Below are positions 1 to 10,400 of a stretch of 64,000 nucleotides of DNA, piece after piece (positions within the stretch are counted from its first letter, which is position 1; each line of letters starts with the position of its first letter). The notes beneath the pieces are model-generated. The model did not search any database. It had not been told where the DNA came from and saw only the letters and a list, made by a program, of their open reading frames with translations. The position numbers and the translations under genes are program-made. This stretch comes from Rhizobium binae (GTDB taxonomy: Bacteria > Pseudomonadota > Alphaproteobacteria > Rhizobiales > Rhizobiaceae): the NCBI RefSeq assembly GCF_017357225.1, contig NZ_CP071611.1:1-64000 (forward strand), written 5' to 3'.

Positions 1-623
1 TTGAGTGCCGCGACGACCCGGCGAACCTCGGCAAGGTCGGCACATGGCACGTCGCCTGCCTTGTTGATGATGACGACGTCGGAAAATTCGATCTGCTCGA
101 CGAGCAGTTCCACGAGCTTGCGTTCGTCGTCCCCGTCACGCCTTTCGCCGCGATCGGCAAGGAACTCGGCACTCTGGTAATCGACAAGCAGATTGACCGC
201 ATCGACGACGCAGACCATCGTGTCGAGTCGGGCGACGTCGCAAAGGGCTGCCCCACTTTCGTCGCGGAAGGAGAAGGTCGCTGCAACTGGCAGCGGCTCG
301 GCAATGCCGGTGCCCTCGATCAGCAGATAGTCGAAACGGCCGGCGGCTGCCAATCGCCGCACCTCGCTCAGGAGATCGTCACGCAGGGTGCAGCAGATGC
401 ACCCATTGGTGAGCTCTACCAGGGTCTCGTCCGTGCGCGACAGATCTGCCCCGCCCTCGCGCACGAGATCCGCATCGATGTTGACCTCGCTCATATCGTT
501 GACGATGACAGCAACCCGACGACCCTCCCGATTGCTCAGGACATGATTGAGGACAGTCGTCTTTCCCGCGCCGAGAAACCCGGCGAGAACCGTAACCGGC
601 AATCTGATATCTGTACGCATCAT
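1..623 (-). CDS. COG0523/CobW-family metallochaperone GTPase (partial, C-terminus off the window)
   Basis: The reading frame runs leftwards off the window from an ATG at 623 or 620 and gives about 207 residues. It shows the G3E-family GTPase signature: Walker [10 protein letters not shown] near residue 15, the NDMSEVNID stretch, the metal-binding CxCC motif ([11 protein letters not shown]), EGTGIAEP and an NKxD-type element (NKAGD). Members insert or deliver Zn, Co or Fe into client proteins using GTP. It starts about 50 bp after the stop of the giant gene at 673-5973 and is probably co-transcribed with it. It is a clear paralogue of the complete gene at 6142-7326, which sits in the same relation to another giant gene. 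The metal and client are not visible from sequence. The C-terminal CobW_C domain lies outside the window. Confidence 0.93.
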   Translation of the reverse strand, partial: MMRTDIRLPVTVLAGFLGAGKTTVLNHVLSNREGRRVAVIVNDMSEVNIDADLVREGGADLSRTDETLVELTNGCICCTLRDDLLSEVRRLAAAGRFDYLLIEGTGIAEPLPVAATFSFRDESGAALCDVARLDTMVCVVDAVNLLVDYQSAEFLADRGERRDGDDERKLVELLVEQIEFSDVVIINKAGDVPCADLAEVRRVVAAL

Positions 624-672
624 CGATACTCTCACTCTTTACGGCATGCTTTGTCTTACATCCGCGCGGTCG

Positions 673-3600
673 TTACGCCGCGAGCTGCGGTTTGAATGCC
701 ACGTCCACGTAGTAGTTCGTGCTGTTATAGCTGGCGCTCGGGAACAGCCCGCCCGACCCATAGGCATAGACGCCGTTGCTGCCGCCTTGCGCCGTGAGAT
801 CGCCGTTCGTTACGGCATTGGCAAAATAATTACCGGTTGCCGAATAATTGCCGTTGCTCGAGTAGGAAACGACATAGGTCGTATCCGCCTGGATCGCGAT
901 CTGCTGGGTCAGCTGCGCGGTCTGCCAGCCGCTGGCCGTCTCGTTGTTGAAGGTGACGCTGCCGAGCAGTGCGCCGGAGGCCGTCCACAGGTAGCCCGTA
1001 TGCGGGCCGGTATTCTCGGCCCCCTTGTAGAAGCGGATGCCGGTGATCCAGCCTGCCGTATCGGCCTGGAATTTCATGCCGAGATTGATCTGCTGGTTGT
1101 CGTTGGCGTTGACGATCGCAGGCGTCGCATCGGCGGCAAAGAGGTTCTGTTCCGGCCCTGCCGACTGGCTGCCGTTGATGGTGAGCGCGACCTGGGCCGA
1201 AGCCGTGCCGCCCTTGCCGTCCGAGATCGCGTAGCTGAAGCTTGCCGGTCCCGAATAGCCAGATGTTGGCGTAAACGTCACCGTCTGGGCCTGGGCATCA
1301 TAGGAAACAGAGCCGTTGACCGCGCCACTGACGCCGGTGATGACCAGCGCATCCCCATCGGCATCGCTATCGTTTGCCAGGAGCACCGATGCATGGAGGG
1401 TGATCGGCGTGCCGGTATTGGTCGAGAAGCCGCTGTCATTGGTGGCGACCGGTACCGCATTCTGCCCGCTGCCCTGCCGATAGAGCACGTCGACCCAATA
1501 ATTGCTGGCATTGTACGAAGCGGTCGGAAACAGGCTGCTCGTGCCATAGGCATAAAGGCCGTTGCCGCCGCTCGTCGTACTCGACGGCGCCGTCAGCGCA
1601 CCGTTCGAATAATCTGTCGCGAAGTAGTTCGCTGTCGCCGAATAGAAGCCGTTCGAATGGTAGCTCGCCACATAGGTGGTGCCGGCTGAAACATTGATCG
1701 GCTGGGTGAAGGAGACCGTCTGCCAGCCGCTTGCCGTCTCGTTGATGAAGGTCGCCTGGGCCAGCAGCTGGCCGCTCGCCGTCCACAGCGAGCCGATATG
1801 CGTGCCGGTATCCTGGGCGCTCCTGTAATAGGTGAGCCCGGTGATCTGACCGTTGGCAGAAGCGATGAACTTGACACCGAGTTCGACCGAGTTGGCATCA
1901 TTGGCGGCGGCAATCCCCGACGTGTCGGCGCCGGTGAACAGGCTCGACGTCGCGCCTCCGGCCGGCGGCGTGTCGACGGTGAGGCTGACCGTAGCCGACG
2001 CCGTGCCGCCAAATCCGTCCGCGACCGAATAGGAGAAGCTTGCCGCACCGGTATAACCCGCCGTCGGCGTGAAAATGACGGTCTTGGTCTGGCTGTCGAA
2101 GCTCACCGTTCCGTGGACCGCGCCGTTGACGCCGGTGATGCTGAGCAGGTCGCCATCGGCATCGGTGTCGTTTGCCAGCAGGCTGGCTGCGGCAATCGAC
2201 AGCACCGTGCTGGAATAGGTCGTGTAGCCATTGTCATTGGCCGCGACCGGCAGCACGTTGCTCGTCTGGTTGTAGACGACATCCACCCAGTAGTTCGACG
2301 ACTGGTAGCTGGAGGTCGGGAAACCGCTGCCATCGGCAAAGACGCCGTTACTGCCGGCAAGCGCCGTCAGCGAACCACTGCTATGGGCGGTCGCAAAATA
2401 ACCTGCCGTCGCCACATAGGAGCCGGTCGTGTGGTAGGAGGCGACATAGGTCGTGCCGGCCAGGATATGCACGGGGTTCGAGAATGTAGCAGTCTGCCAG
2501 CCGCTCAGCGATCCGCTGTCGGCGAAGGTGACGGTCGCAACCAGCGTGCCGTCGGCCGTCCACAGCGAGCCGCTATGCGGGCCGGTATCGCCGGCCACCT
2601 TGTAGAAGCGGACGCCGGTCACCATGCCGCTCGACGAAGCGGAGAAGCGCATGCCGAGTTCCAGCGACTGGCCCTCATTGTAGCTCGCGCCCGTTGGTCC
2701 TTCGCTTGACTTGAACAACGTCTCCCCTGAAGGGCCCGGGTCCACGGTGAGGCTGACATTGCCCTGATCCGTACCGCCGCGCCCGTCCGACAGCGTATAG
2801 GTGAAGCTTGCCGGCCCTGCATAATCATTGGTTGGCGTGAAGGTGATGGTGCGGTTCTGCTTGTTCAGCGTCACGGTGCCGTTGACGGCATTGCCGACGG
2901 CCGAAATCGTCATCGCATCGCCATTGGGATCCGTATCGTTTCCGATGAGCGAGGCGATCGAGATGACGACGCTGTCGTTGCGGGTGAGCGTCAGCCCCTT
3001 ATCGTCGGTGGCAACCGGTGCGCTGTTGGGGCCGGCGTCGAAGACCACGTCGACCCAGTAGTTGGTGCCGGTGCCGAGGTTCTGGCCGGGAAAGATGCCG
3101 GCATTGTCGCCATAGGCATAGACGCCGCCGCCATCGACGACCTTCAGCGCGCCGCTGGCATAGGTGCCGCCGAAATAATTGTTGGTGGCGGAGTAGTAGC
3201 CGTTGGTATGATAGGACGCCACGTAGGTCGTGCCGGCCGCAATCTGGATCGGGCTGGAGAACATCACGGTCTGCCAGCCGGAAAGCGATTCACCGACTGA
3301 GACACCCGTTGCCAGCAGCGTTCCGTCGGCGCTCCAGAGGCTGACGGCATGGTCGCCGATATTGTAGAAGCCCTTGTAGAAGCGGATGCCTTCGACATAA
3401 CCTGCCGTCGTCGCCTGGAAGCGCAGGCCGAGCTCGACGGAATCCCGATCGATCTCCACTTCGACGGCGGGTTTGTCCGCCAGCGTCCACAGGCCCTGCG
3501 TGCCCGGCAGGGTGACGGTAACCTGCTTGCCGGCCGAAGGCGCCTCCATGTTGACGCTGTCGTCGACGGCGCGCGACATGATCGTATAGGTGCCGCTCGC

Positions 3601-5973
3601 CTGCACGACCCAGTTATAGCTCCAGCTCTCGCGGCCGGTGGCCTTGAACCAGTGCTGGCCGCCATCGGTGGAGATTTCGACGCCGGCGATGATGCCGCCG
3701 CCGAAATCCTGCGCCGTGCCAGTGATCGTCACATGCTGGCCTTCGAGGAAACTTGCGCCGACGATCGGCGAGCTGATCGACGAGGTGGGCTTCAGCGTGT
3801 CGGTCGATTGTGTCGCCAGGATGAGGCTCGCATCCAGCGTCGTCGGCTGGATGCCCATGTCGGCGAACATGTTGACCATCGCCTGCTGCACGTTGCGATC
3901 GGTCGACGTCGTCGGACCCTGGTGGTTGTCGCTCAGGCCCCAGGACCAGAAGACGGTGCCGGCGCCGAAGACCAGCGCGCCGCTTGCCGCCCGGTACATG
4001 GTCAGACTGTGGGTCGCCACCGCATCGCCGACCGTCGTGCCGTAGTCGCGCAGATAGGTACTCACCGAGACCGTCGACAGTGACAGGTTGATCAGTCCAT
4101 CCGGACGGAAGCCGTTCTCGACATCGGAATCCCATTCATAGCCGAGCAGGTTCTGCACAAGATTGTAGGTATCACCCTCCTGCAGCTCCGAAACGTTGGT
4201 GTTGCGCCAGAAGCGCAGGTTCGAATAGTCGTAGGGGATGGAGATCGTATCCTGGCGGTAGCTGTCCACCTGGAACATCGTGCCCGTCAGCGAATTCTCC
4301 GGCTCCTGCCCCGGGTCGGCATAACGCGGATCGCGCCAGGTGCCGGTGCCGACATTGCTCGGATCCGTGCTCGTGCCCCAGGTCTCCTTGTAGCAGACCA
4401 TGGTGCGATAGGCCTGGCCGCTGCCGTCGATGCTGCTTTCCCAGCGCACCTTCCAGTAGCATTCGTTGCCGCTCCAGAAGGCGAGGTTGACGCCGGCATC
4501 GCGGGCGGCCTCGACATTGGCGCGCTGTTCGGCAGACCAGTATTCGTCATGCCCGACGGAGAGAAAGGCATCATGGTTGAGCAGCAGGCTGCCGCTGCGC
4601 GCGGCATCGACACCTGAAATATAGGACACGTCGTAGCCGTTCTGCTCCAGCCAGGAGATGGCGGAGGATTCGGCGCCGAAGATATAATCATGCGAGCCGC
4701 CGATCGGACTCGTAGTGGTAATGATCGGCCTGTTGTAGCTGACCGCCGAGGCGCGGCCGATCGCCTGCAAGCCGCAGCTGCAGTTCGGCGGCAGGTAGCC
4801 GATCATGTTGGCGGGATCGACCGGCACTTCGCCGTAGTAGAGGCTGGCGCCACCCCAGGCATTATAGGCCTGCCAGGTCGTGTCCGAGGTCTGGAAGACG
4901 ATGTTGCTGGTCGACGCATCGTCGCGCACGACAAAGGGAATGATGCTGGCATCCTCGGTGCCATCCTCGCGCACCAGCTTGGCGAAATAAACGCCGGAGA
5001 CCGCGTCCGTTGGAATCTGCCAGCTCGCCGAAACCGACCAGTTGCCGCAGTCGATGAGGCCGAGCGACATGTCGACCATCGGATGCGGCTGGATCTGCGC
5101 CGTGGTCAGCTGCTGCTCGATCGAGTCGACCTTGCGCGCGCCGAGCCCGCCATAATAACCCATGCGGTAGATATCGATGCGGTAATGGGTGGAGTCTGTG
5201 GCGATCTTGAAATCGACAGTCTGACCGACATTCGTGCTGATTTCGGTGGCAAAGCCTTGGATGGTGCCATTGCCGTCGTCTTCCAGACCCCACTCGCTGA
5301 TCGGGTTGCCCTGCTTCAGGTTTTCGAGCGCGATCTTGTTGGGCGTCGCCACAGGCGTAGTCGTCGCAGGGGCTGTCAGTGCTGTGGGGGCCGCTGTCGT
5401 CTCAAAAGAATTATCCTGGCTCGGCTCGAGCGAAATGGATGCAATCGAAGCCTGAAGGCGCAACGAATCCGCGGCGATGCTGCTGGAAGAAGGAGCCGGC
5501 GCTGCGGTTGCGCCGCTGCCGGTATCGGAATCGCTGGTAACACCCGTCAGCGTGGGAGCAGCAGGCAGTGTCGCAGCCTCCTCGTACGGATCCGGGCCAA
5601 GCACGGTGCGCTCAGAGGTCGAGGAGGACGTCTCGAAGACCGCTGAAGCCGACGCCGTCTTCGTGGATGTGTCCTGCGCGCCGCCATCGGTCGCAGGTGC
5701 CGGCGTCGCTGTCGACGATTGCGGGGACGATTGCATGTCACCCGGTGATATCAGGGAAGATGTGACCGCGCCGGTGAAGGAGGATTGGACGGTTGCGCTA
5801 CTCTGACTGGCAAACCCCGGGGACCCGTCAGTGCTCGTCGAAGACACGACTGTTGCCGATCCAAGGGTTGCACTCCAGGCAGGGGGCGCACGACAGATAC
5901 TCAACGCTCCACCAAATATACTCAAATACTCACGATTACTGACATGAATTCTCCGCATCAGCGGCGTCCCCAT
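673..5973 (-). CDS. Giant multidomain protein: dimethylformamidase-like domain, Ig, and DUF4082/cadherin-like repeats (1766 aa)
   Basis: Reading from ATG 5973 (an in-frame ATG at 5958 preceded by GGGGA is an equally good start). Residues ~40-210 are Ser/Thr/Ala-rich and low-complexity. Residues ~212-718 resemble the large-subunit C-terminal region of N,N-dimethylformamidase (WQAYNAWGG ~367, SYNRP ~412, HDEYW 475-479, GNECYW ~502). An Ig-like domain follows at ~725-820. Four DUF4082 domains come next (~832-978, 1087-1235, 1345-1498, 1607-1764), separated by three tandem-95/cadherin-like repeats with NDTDxxGD motifs. The DUF4082 units share FYKG, GSLWTADG, SGWQT, TTYVASYH and NYWVDV. The chain ends in PQLAA, as does its paralogue. 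It is probably secreted or surface-attached, but no classical signal peptide is convincing, so type I export is a guess. It is followed by a CobW-type GTPase. Substrate unknown. Confidence 0.9.
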   Translation of the reverse strand: MGTPLMRRIHVSNREYLSIFGGALSICRAPPAWSATLGSATVVSSTSTDGSPGFASQSSATVQSSFTGAVTSSLISPGDMQSSPQSSTATPAPATDGGAQDTSTKTASASAVFETSSSTSERTVLGPDPYEEAATLPAAPTLTGVTSDSDTGSGATAAPAPSSSSIAADSLRLQASIASISLEPSQDNSFETTAAPTALTAPATTTPVATPNKIALENLKQGNPISEWGLEDDGNGTIQGFATEISTNVGQTVDFKIATDSTHYRIDIYRMGYYGGLGARKVDSIEQQLTTAQIQPHPMVDMSLGLIDCGNWSVSASWQIPTDAVSGVYFAKLVREDGTEDASIIPFVVRDDASTSNIVFQTSDTTWQAYNAWGGASLYYGEVPVDPANMIGYLPPNCSCGLQAIGRASAVSYNRPIITTTSPIGGSHDYIFGAESSAISWLEQNGYDVSYISGVDAARSGSLLLNHDAFLSVGHDEYWSAEQRANVEAARDAGVNLAFWSGNECYWKVRWESSIDGSGQAYRTMVCYKETWGTSTDPSNVGTGTWRDPRYADPGQEPENSLTGTMFQVDSYRQDTISIPYDYSNLRFWRNTNVSELQEGDTYNLVQNLLGYEWDSDVENGFRPDGLINLSLSTVSVSTYLRDYGTTVGDAVATHSLTMYRAASGALVFGAGTVFWSWGLSDNHQGPTTSTDRNVQQAMVNMFADMGIQPTTLDASLILATQSTDTLKPTSSISSPIVGASFLEGQHVTITGTAQDFGGGIIAGVEISTDGGQHWFKATGRESWSYNWVVQASGTYTIMSRAVDDSVNMEAPSAGKQVTVTLPGTQGLWTLADKPAVEVEIDRDSVELGLRFQATTAGYVEGIRFYKGFYNIGDHAVSLWSADGTLLATGVSVGESLSGWQTVMFSSPIQIAAGTTYVASYHTNGYYSATNNYFGGTYASGALKVVDGGGVYAYGDNAGIFPGQNLGTGTNYWVDVVFDAGPNSAPVATDDKGLTLTRNDSVVISIASLIGNDTDPNGDAMTISAVGNAVNGTVTLNKQNRTITFTPTNDYAGPASFTYTLSDGRGGTDQGNVSLTVDPGPSGETLFKSSEGPTGASYNEGQSLELGMRFSASSSGMVTGVRFYKVAGDTGPHSGSLWTADGTLVATVTFADSGSLSGWQTATFSNPVHILAGTTYVASYHTTGSYVATAGYFATAHSSGSLTALAGSNGVFADGSGFPTSSYQSSNYWVDVVYNQTSNVLPVAANDNGYTTYSSTVLSIAAASLLANDTDADGDLLSITGVNGAVHGTVSFDSQTKTVIFTPTAGYTGAASFSYSVADGFGGTASATVSLTVDTPPAGGATSSLFTGADTSGIAAANDANSVELGVKFIASANGQITGLTYYRSAQDTGTHIGSLWTASGQLLAQATFINETASGWQTVSFTQPINVSAGTTYVASYHSNGFYSATANYFATDYSNGALTAPSSTTSGGNGLYAYGTSSLFPTASYNASNYWVDVLYRQGSGQNAVPVATNDSGFSTNTGTPITLHASVLLANDSDADGDALVITGVSGAVNGSVSYDAQAQTVTFTPTSGYSGPASFSYAISDGKGGTASAQVALTINGSQSAGPEQNLFAADATPAIVNANDNQQINLGMKFQADTAGWITGIRFYKGAENTGPHTGYLWTASGALLGSVTFNNETASGWQTAQLTQQIAIQADTTYVVSYSSNGNYSATGNYFANAVTNGDLTAQGGSNGVYAYGSGGLFPSASYNSTNYYVDVAFKPQLAA

Positions 5974-6119
5974 TCCGTCGATCGATACTCCAAGACTTCA
6001 TCCTGCCAGCTTTCGCAATGGAACGGACGACAGCAATCAGGGGTATGTGGGTGGTACACCCATACGTCGATGTGATGAACCTCACCGCATCCCGGCTGGT
6101 CGAGCCGATCAACAGGCAC
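5958..6119 (-). CDS. Possible small Cys/His-rich protein (53 aa), uncertain
   Basis: A GTG at 6119 is preceded by AGGA at a normal ribosome-binding distance and opens 53 codons to a stop at 5958. This fills the gap between the CobW GTPase (stop 6142) and the giant gene, overlapping the latter's first codons in another frame. The peptide is rich in possible metal ligands (CGEVHH, YHPH, DCC, FHC). This would fit a metal-handling locus, but similar short frames arise by chance in high-GC DNA and no family is recognised. Only conservation in related genomes or expression would establish it. Confidence 0.25.
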   Translation of the reverse strand: MPVDRLDQPGCGEVHHIDVWVYHPHTPDCCRPFHCESWQDEVLEYRSTEWGRR

Positions 6120-6141
6120 GGGCTTTCCTGCGCCGTCCGTG

Positions 6142-7326
6142 CTACCAGGCCGGAAACGGATCTTCGAGGCTAACCCAGTCGCGCGGATCGGCGCTGGCGA
6201 GGCATCCGTCCAATGCGGTCCGCACACCTATCTCGTCCATATCAACGCCGATAAAAACCAATTCCTGCCGACGGTCGCCCCAAGCGCTGTCCCACCGGCT
6301 CTCGAGATGCTGACGAAACTGTTGATGGCTCGGCCAGTCCTGCCGGGGCACAGCCGCCCACCAGAGCCCCATGGGCTCGCAGCGCCGCTGGATGCCGGCT
6401 GCCGACATCAGGCCCACGTGACGTGGGCGCGTGGCAAGCCAGAAATGGCCCTTGGCGCGCAACACTCCCGGCCAGGGCTCGTCGAGGAATGCCCGAAACC
6501 GCGTGGGGTCGAAGGGCCGCCTCGTGCGATAGACAAAACTCGATACCCCGTATTCCTCTGTCTCCGGAACATGCTCCCCCGGGCTGTATAGTTCCTTGTG
6601 CCACAAGGGATGCGCGGCCGCCTTTGCTTCATCGAAGAGGGCTGTATTGAGAACGGTTCCGAGAGAAATCCCGCCGAAGTCCGTCTCCACCTGGCGCGCA
6701 TCCGGATTGAGCGCAGCCACCGTCTTGCGGACTTCCGCGCGGATCTCTTCGGTCGCGTCCGAGATCTTGTTGATCACGACGACGTCGGCAAACTCGATCT
6801 GATCCACCAGCAGGTCGATGAGGGTGCGCCGGTCCTCATCGTCCCGCTGCAAGCCGCGGTCAGCGAGCAGATCGGCACTGCTGTAGTCCGCTAACAGGTT
6901 TGCAGCGTCAACCACGGTGACCATTGTATCGAGCCTGGCAAAATCGGCGAGCGATACGCCGTTCTCGTCGCGAAAGGAAAAGGTTGCCGCTATGGGGCGT
7001 GGCTCCGCAATGCCAGTCCCTTCTATCAACAGATAGTCGTATCGCCCCTCTTCGGCCAGCCGTCGCACCTCCGTCAGGAGGTCGTTGCGCAGGGTGCAGC
7101 ATATGCAGCCGTTGCTGAGCTCGATCAGTGTCTCCGTCGTATGCGACAGGTTGCAGCCGCCGTCTCGAATGAGACTGGCGTCTATGTTCACTTCGCTCAT
7201 ATCGTTGACGATGACGGCGACCCGCAGGCCCTGACGGTTGTTCAGGATGTGGCTGAGGAGCGTCGTCTTGCCAGCACCGAGGAAGCCGGCGAGTACCGTT
7301 ACCGGCAGGCGCTCGATCTCGTTCAT
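6142..7326 (-). CDS. COG0523/CobW-family metallochaperone GTPase
   Basis: A complete 394-aa protein from ATG 7326, preferred over upstream in-frame starts because GAGGG lies 6 nt before it and because the paralogue at the left edge begins at the equivalent place. N-terminal G domain: Walker [19 protein letters not shown], CxCC metal motif in [20 protein letters not shown], and NKISD for guanine binding. The C-terminal CobW_C domain (~250-394) includes the FWLATRP region typical of YciC/ZigA-like proteins. The family uses GTP hydrolysis to hand metal (Zn, Fe, Co) to client enzymes. It lies ~100 bp downstream of the giant gene 7428-13088 and upstream of the second giant gene. The pairing suggests that the giant protein is the client, which is an inference. 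Zinc-limitation control is common in the family, but no clear Zur box was found. Confidence 0.95.
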   Translation of the reverse strand: MNEIERLPVTVLAGFLGAGKTTLLSHILNNRQGLRVAVIVNDMSEVNIDASLIRDGGCNLSHTTETLIELSNGCICCTLRNDLLTEVRRLAEEGRYDYLLIEGTGIAEPRPIAATFSFRDENGVSLADFARLDTMVTVVDAANLLADYSSADLLADRGLQRDDEDRRTLIDLLVDQIEFADVVVINKISDATEEIRAEVRKTVAALNPDARQVETDFGGISLGTVLNTALFDEAKAAAHPLWHKELYSPGEHVPETEEYGVSSFVYRTRRPFDPTRFRAFLDEPWPGVLRAKGHFWLATRPRHVGLMSAAGIQRRCEPMGLWWAAVPRQDWPSHQQFRQHLESRWDSAWGDRRQELVFIGVDMDEIGVRTALDGCLASADPRDWVSLEDPFPAW

Positions 7327-7427
7327 CGGCATCCCTCGATCAGGAATATTCGGAGTGACCGTCGCCGCAGCCGACATTTGCGTCCTATGAGCCTCATTTC
7401 AATCCCATTCCCGATCTCCTCGATGCT

Positions 7428-10400
7428 TCACGCGGCAAGCTGCGGCCGGAAGACCACATCGGCATAGTAATTCGCCGAATTGAACGTGCTGGTCGGGAAG
7501 AGGCCCGTGGTGGCGGACCCGCCATAGGCATAGAGGCCGTTGCCGCTGGCTGGTGCCGTCAGCGGGCCGCTGGCGACGGCGGTGGTGAAGAAGCCGCCGG
7601 TCGCCACATATGCCCCTGTCGTGTGATAGGAGGCGACATAGGTGGTGTTGGCGGCGATGGTGAAGGGTGTCGTGAAGTTCGCCGTCTGCCAGCCGCTTGC
7701 CGTGGTGTTGGTGAAGGTGGCGGTGGCAAGTTTGGTGCCGGTGGAGCTCCACAGGTCCACGACGTTCTGGCCATTGTCGTTGGCGCTGCGATAGAACTTG
7801 ATGCCGACAATGTCGCCGCCGACGTTCGACGTGAATTTGACGCCAAGCTCGAGCTGTTGACCGTCGTTGAGGTTCGTCTGGGCCGGCGTGCTGGAGGCGG
7901 AGAACAGGCTGTACGTCGTCGGCGGCGTCGTCGATGCGGCGATGTTGAAGGTTTCGTTGGCGGCAAGGCCACCGATATCGGTCGCCGTTACCCTGACACC
8001 ATAGTTTCCTGCTGTCGTCGGCGTGCCGGAGAAGGTCCGCGTCGAGGCGTTGAAGCTCAGCCACGAAGGCAGCGCCGTGCCGTCGGCGGCCGTTGCCGCA
8101 TAGGTCAGCGTCTCGCCGCTGTCGACATCGCTGAAGGTGGTCGACGGCACCACGAAGGAGAAGGCCGAGCCGACGGTGGCATACTGGGTCGCCGTCTGGA
8201 CGGCGAGCACCGGTGCGTCGTTGGCGCCGTGGATGGTGACGGTCAGATTTGCCGTGGCGGTGGCGCCTGCGGTATCGCGCATCGTGTAGCTGAAGATATC
8301 GTTCAGCGTGTTGGTCGACAGGCGCAGCGCCTGGACGGCGGAATTGGTCTCGTTGATCGTATAGGTATAGGTGCCCGACGCATTGAGAACGAGACTGCCA
8401 TAGGTGCCGTTCAGCGCCGAGCCGAGCGTGCCTGACGTCGCGCCGAAGCTGACCGCGCTTACCGTCTTGGTGTCGCCGGCATCCGGATCGGTGTCATTGG
8501 TCAGCACGTTGCCACTCGCAACCACCCCGCCCGACCCGTTGGCCACTCCGCCCTTCTCGGTCGCATCCCCCGCATCGGCAACCGCTGTCGGCGTCGTGTT
8601 GCCGGGCGTGCCCGATCCCGGACGGAAGACCACATCGGCCCAATAGTTGGAAGCACCGAAAGTGGCATTTGGGAAAATGCCAGCGGTTGCAGAACCGCCG
8701 TAGCGGTACACGCCGTTGCCGCTGGCTGGTGCCGTCAGCGGGCCGCTGGCGACGGCGGTGGTGAAGAAGCCGCCGGTCGCCACATATGCCCCTGTCGTGT
8801 GATAGGAGGCGACATAGGTGGTGTTGGCGGCGATGGTGAAGGGTGTCGTGAAGTTCGCCGTCTGCCAGCCGCTTGCCGTGGTGTTGGTGAAGGTGGCGGT
8901 GGCAAGTTTGGTGCCGGTGGAGCTCCACAGGTCCACGACGTTCTGGCCATTGTCGTTGGCGCTGCGATAGAACTTGATGCCGACAATGTCGCCGCCGACG
9001 TTCGACGTGAATTTGACGCCAAGCTCGAGCTGTTGACCGTCGTTGAGGTTCGTCTGGGCCGGCGTGCTGGAGGCGGAGAACAGGCTGTACGTCGTCGGCG
9101 GCGTCGTCGATGCGGCGATGTTGAAGGTTTCGTTGGCGGCAAGGCCACCGATATCGGTCGCCGTTACCCTGACACCATAGTTTCCTGCTGTCGTCGGCGT
9201 GCCGGAGAAGGTCCGCGTCGAGGCGTTGAAGCTCAGCCACGAAGGCAGCGCCGTGCCGTCGGCGGCCGTTGCCGCATAGGTCAGCGTCTCGCCGCTGTCG
9301 ACATCGCTGAAGGTGGTCGACGGCACCACGAAGGAGAAGGCCGAGCCGACGGTGGCATACTGGGTCGCCGTCTGGACGGCGAGCACCGGTGCGTCGTTGG
9401 CGCCGTGGATGGTGACGGTCAGATTTGCCGTGGCGGTGGCGCCTGCGGTATCGCGCATCGTGTAGCTGAAGATATCGTTCAGCGTGTTGGTCGACAGGCG
9501 CAGCGCCTGGACGGCGGAATTGGTCTCGTTGATCGTATAGGTATAGGTGCCCGACGCATTGAGAACGAGACTGCCATAGGTGCCGTTCAGCGCCGAGCCG
9601 AGCGTGCCTGACGTCGCGCCGAAGCTGACCGCGCTTACCGTCTTGGTGTCGCCGGCATCCGGATCGGTGTCATTGGTCAGCACGTTGCCACTCGCAACCA
9701 CCCCGCCCGACCCGTTGGCCACTCCGCCCTTCTCGGTCGCATCCCCCGCATCGGCAACCGCTGTCGGCGTCGTGTTCGAGGCCGACGTCGTAAACATCAC
9801 ATCGACCCAGTAGTTCGTCGACTGGAAGGTGCTCGTCGGGAACAGGCTGGTGCTGCCGTAGCGGTAGACGCCGTTGCCGCTGGCTGGTGCCGTCAGCGGA
9901 CCGCTGGTCACATTTGAGGTGAAGTAGTTGGTCGTCGTCGAATAATGACCGCTGTTCGTGTGGTAAGACGCGGTGTAGGTTTGCCCGGCCGTCAGCGACA
10001 CCGGACTGGTGAAATAAGCAGTTTGCCAGCCGCTGGCCGACTCGTTGGTGAAGGTGAGGGTCGCAATCCGCGTGCCGGTGCTCGACCATAAGGAGCCGGT
10101 ATGCGTGCCCGTATCCAGGTCGCCCTTGTAGAAGCGAATGCCGGTGACGGTGCCTGCCACGGAGGTCTGGAATTTGACGCCGAGTTCAACGGCTGAGGTG
10201 TCGTTGGTGTTGACGACCGCTGGCGTCGCTGCACCGAAGAGAGAGGTGTAGCTCGGCCCGCTGACGGTGACGGTTCGGCCCGTCGAGGGTGTTTCCAGGT
10301 TGACGTTATCGTCAACGGCGCGTGACCGGATGGTGTAGGTCCCCGCCGTCTGTGGCGACCAGGTATAAGTCCAGTTTTCATCACCCGTCGCCGGATGCCA

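Noticed and set aside
7536..9776. CRISPR or transposon-type repeat
   Set aside because: The repeats are long, in-frame coding units of a single protein, with one 111-bp coding spacer and no terminal inverted repeats.
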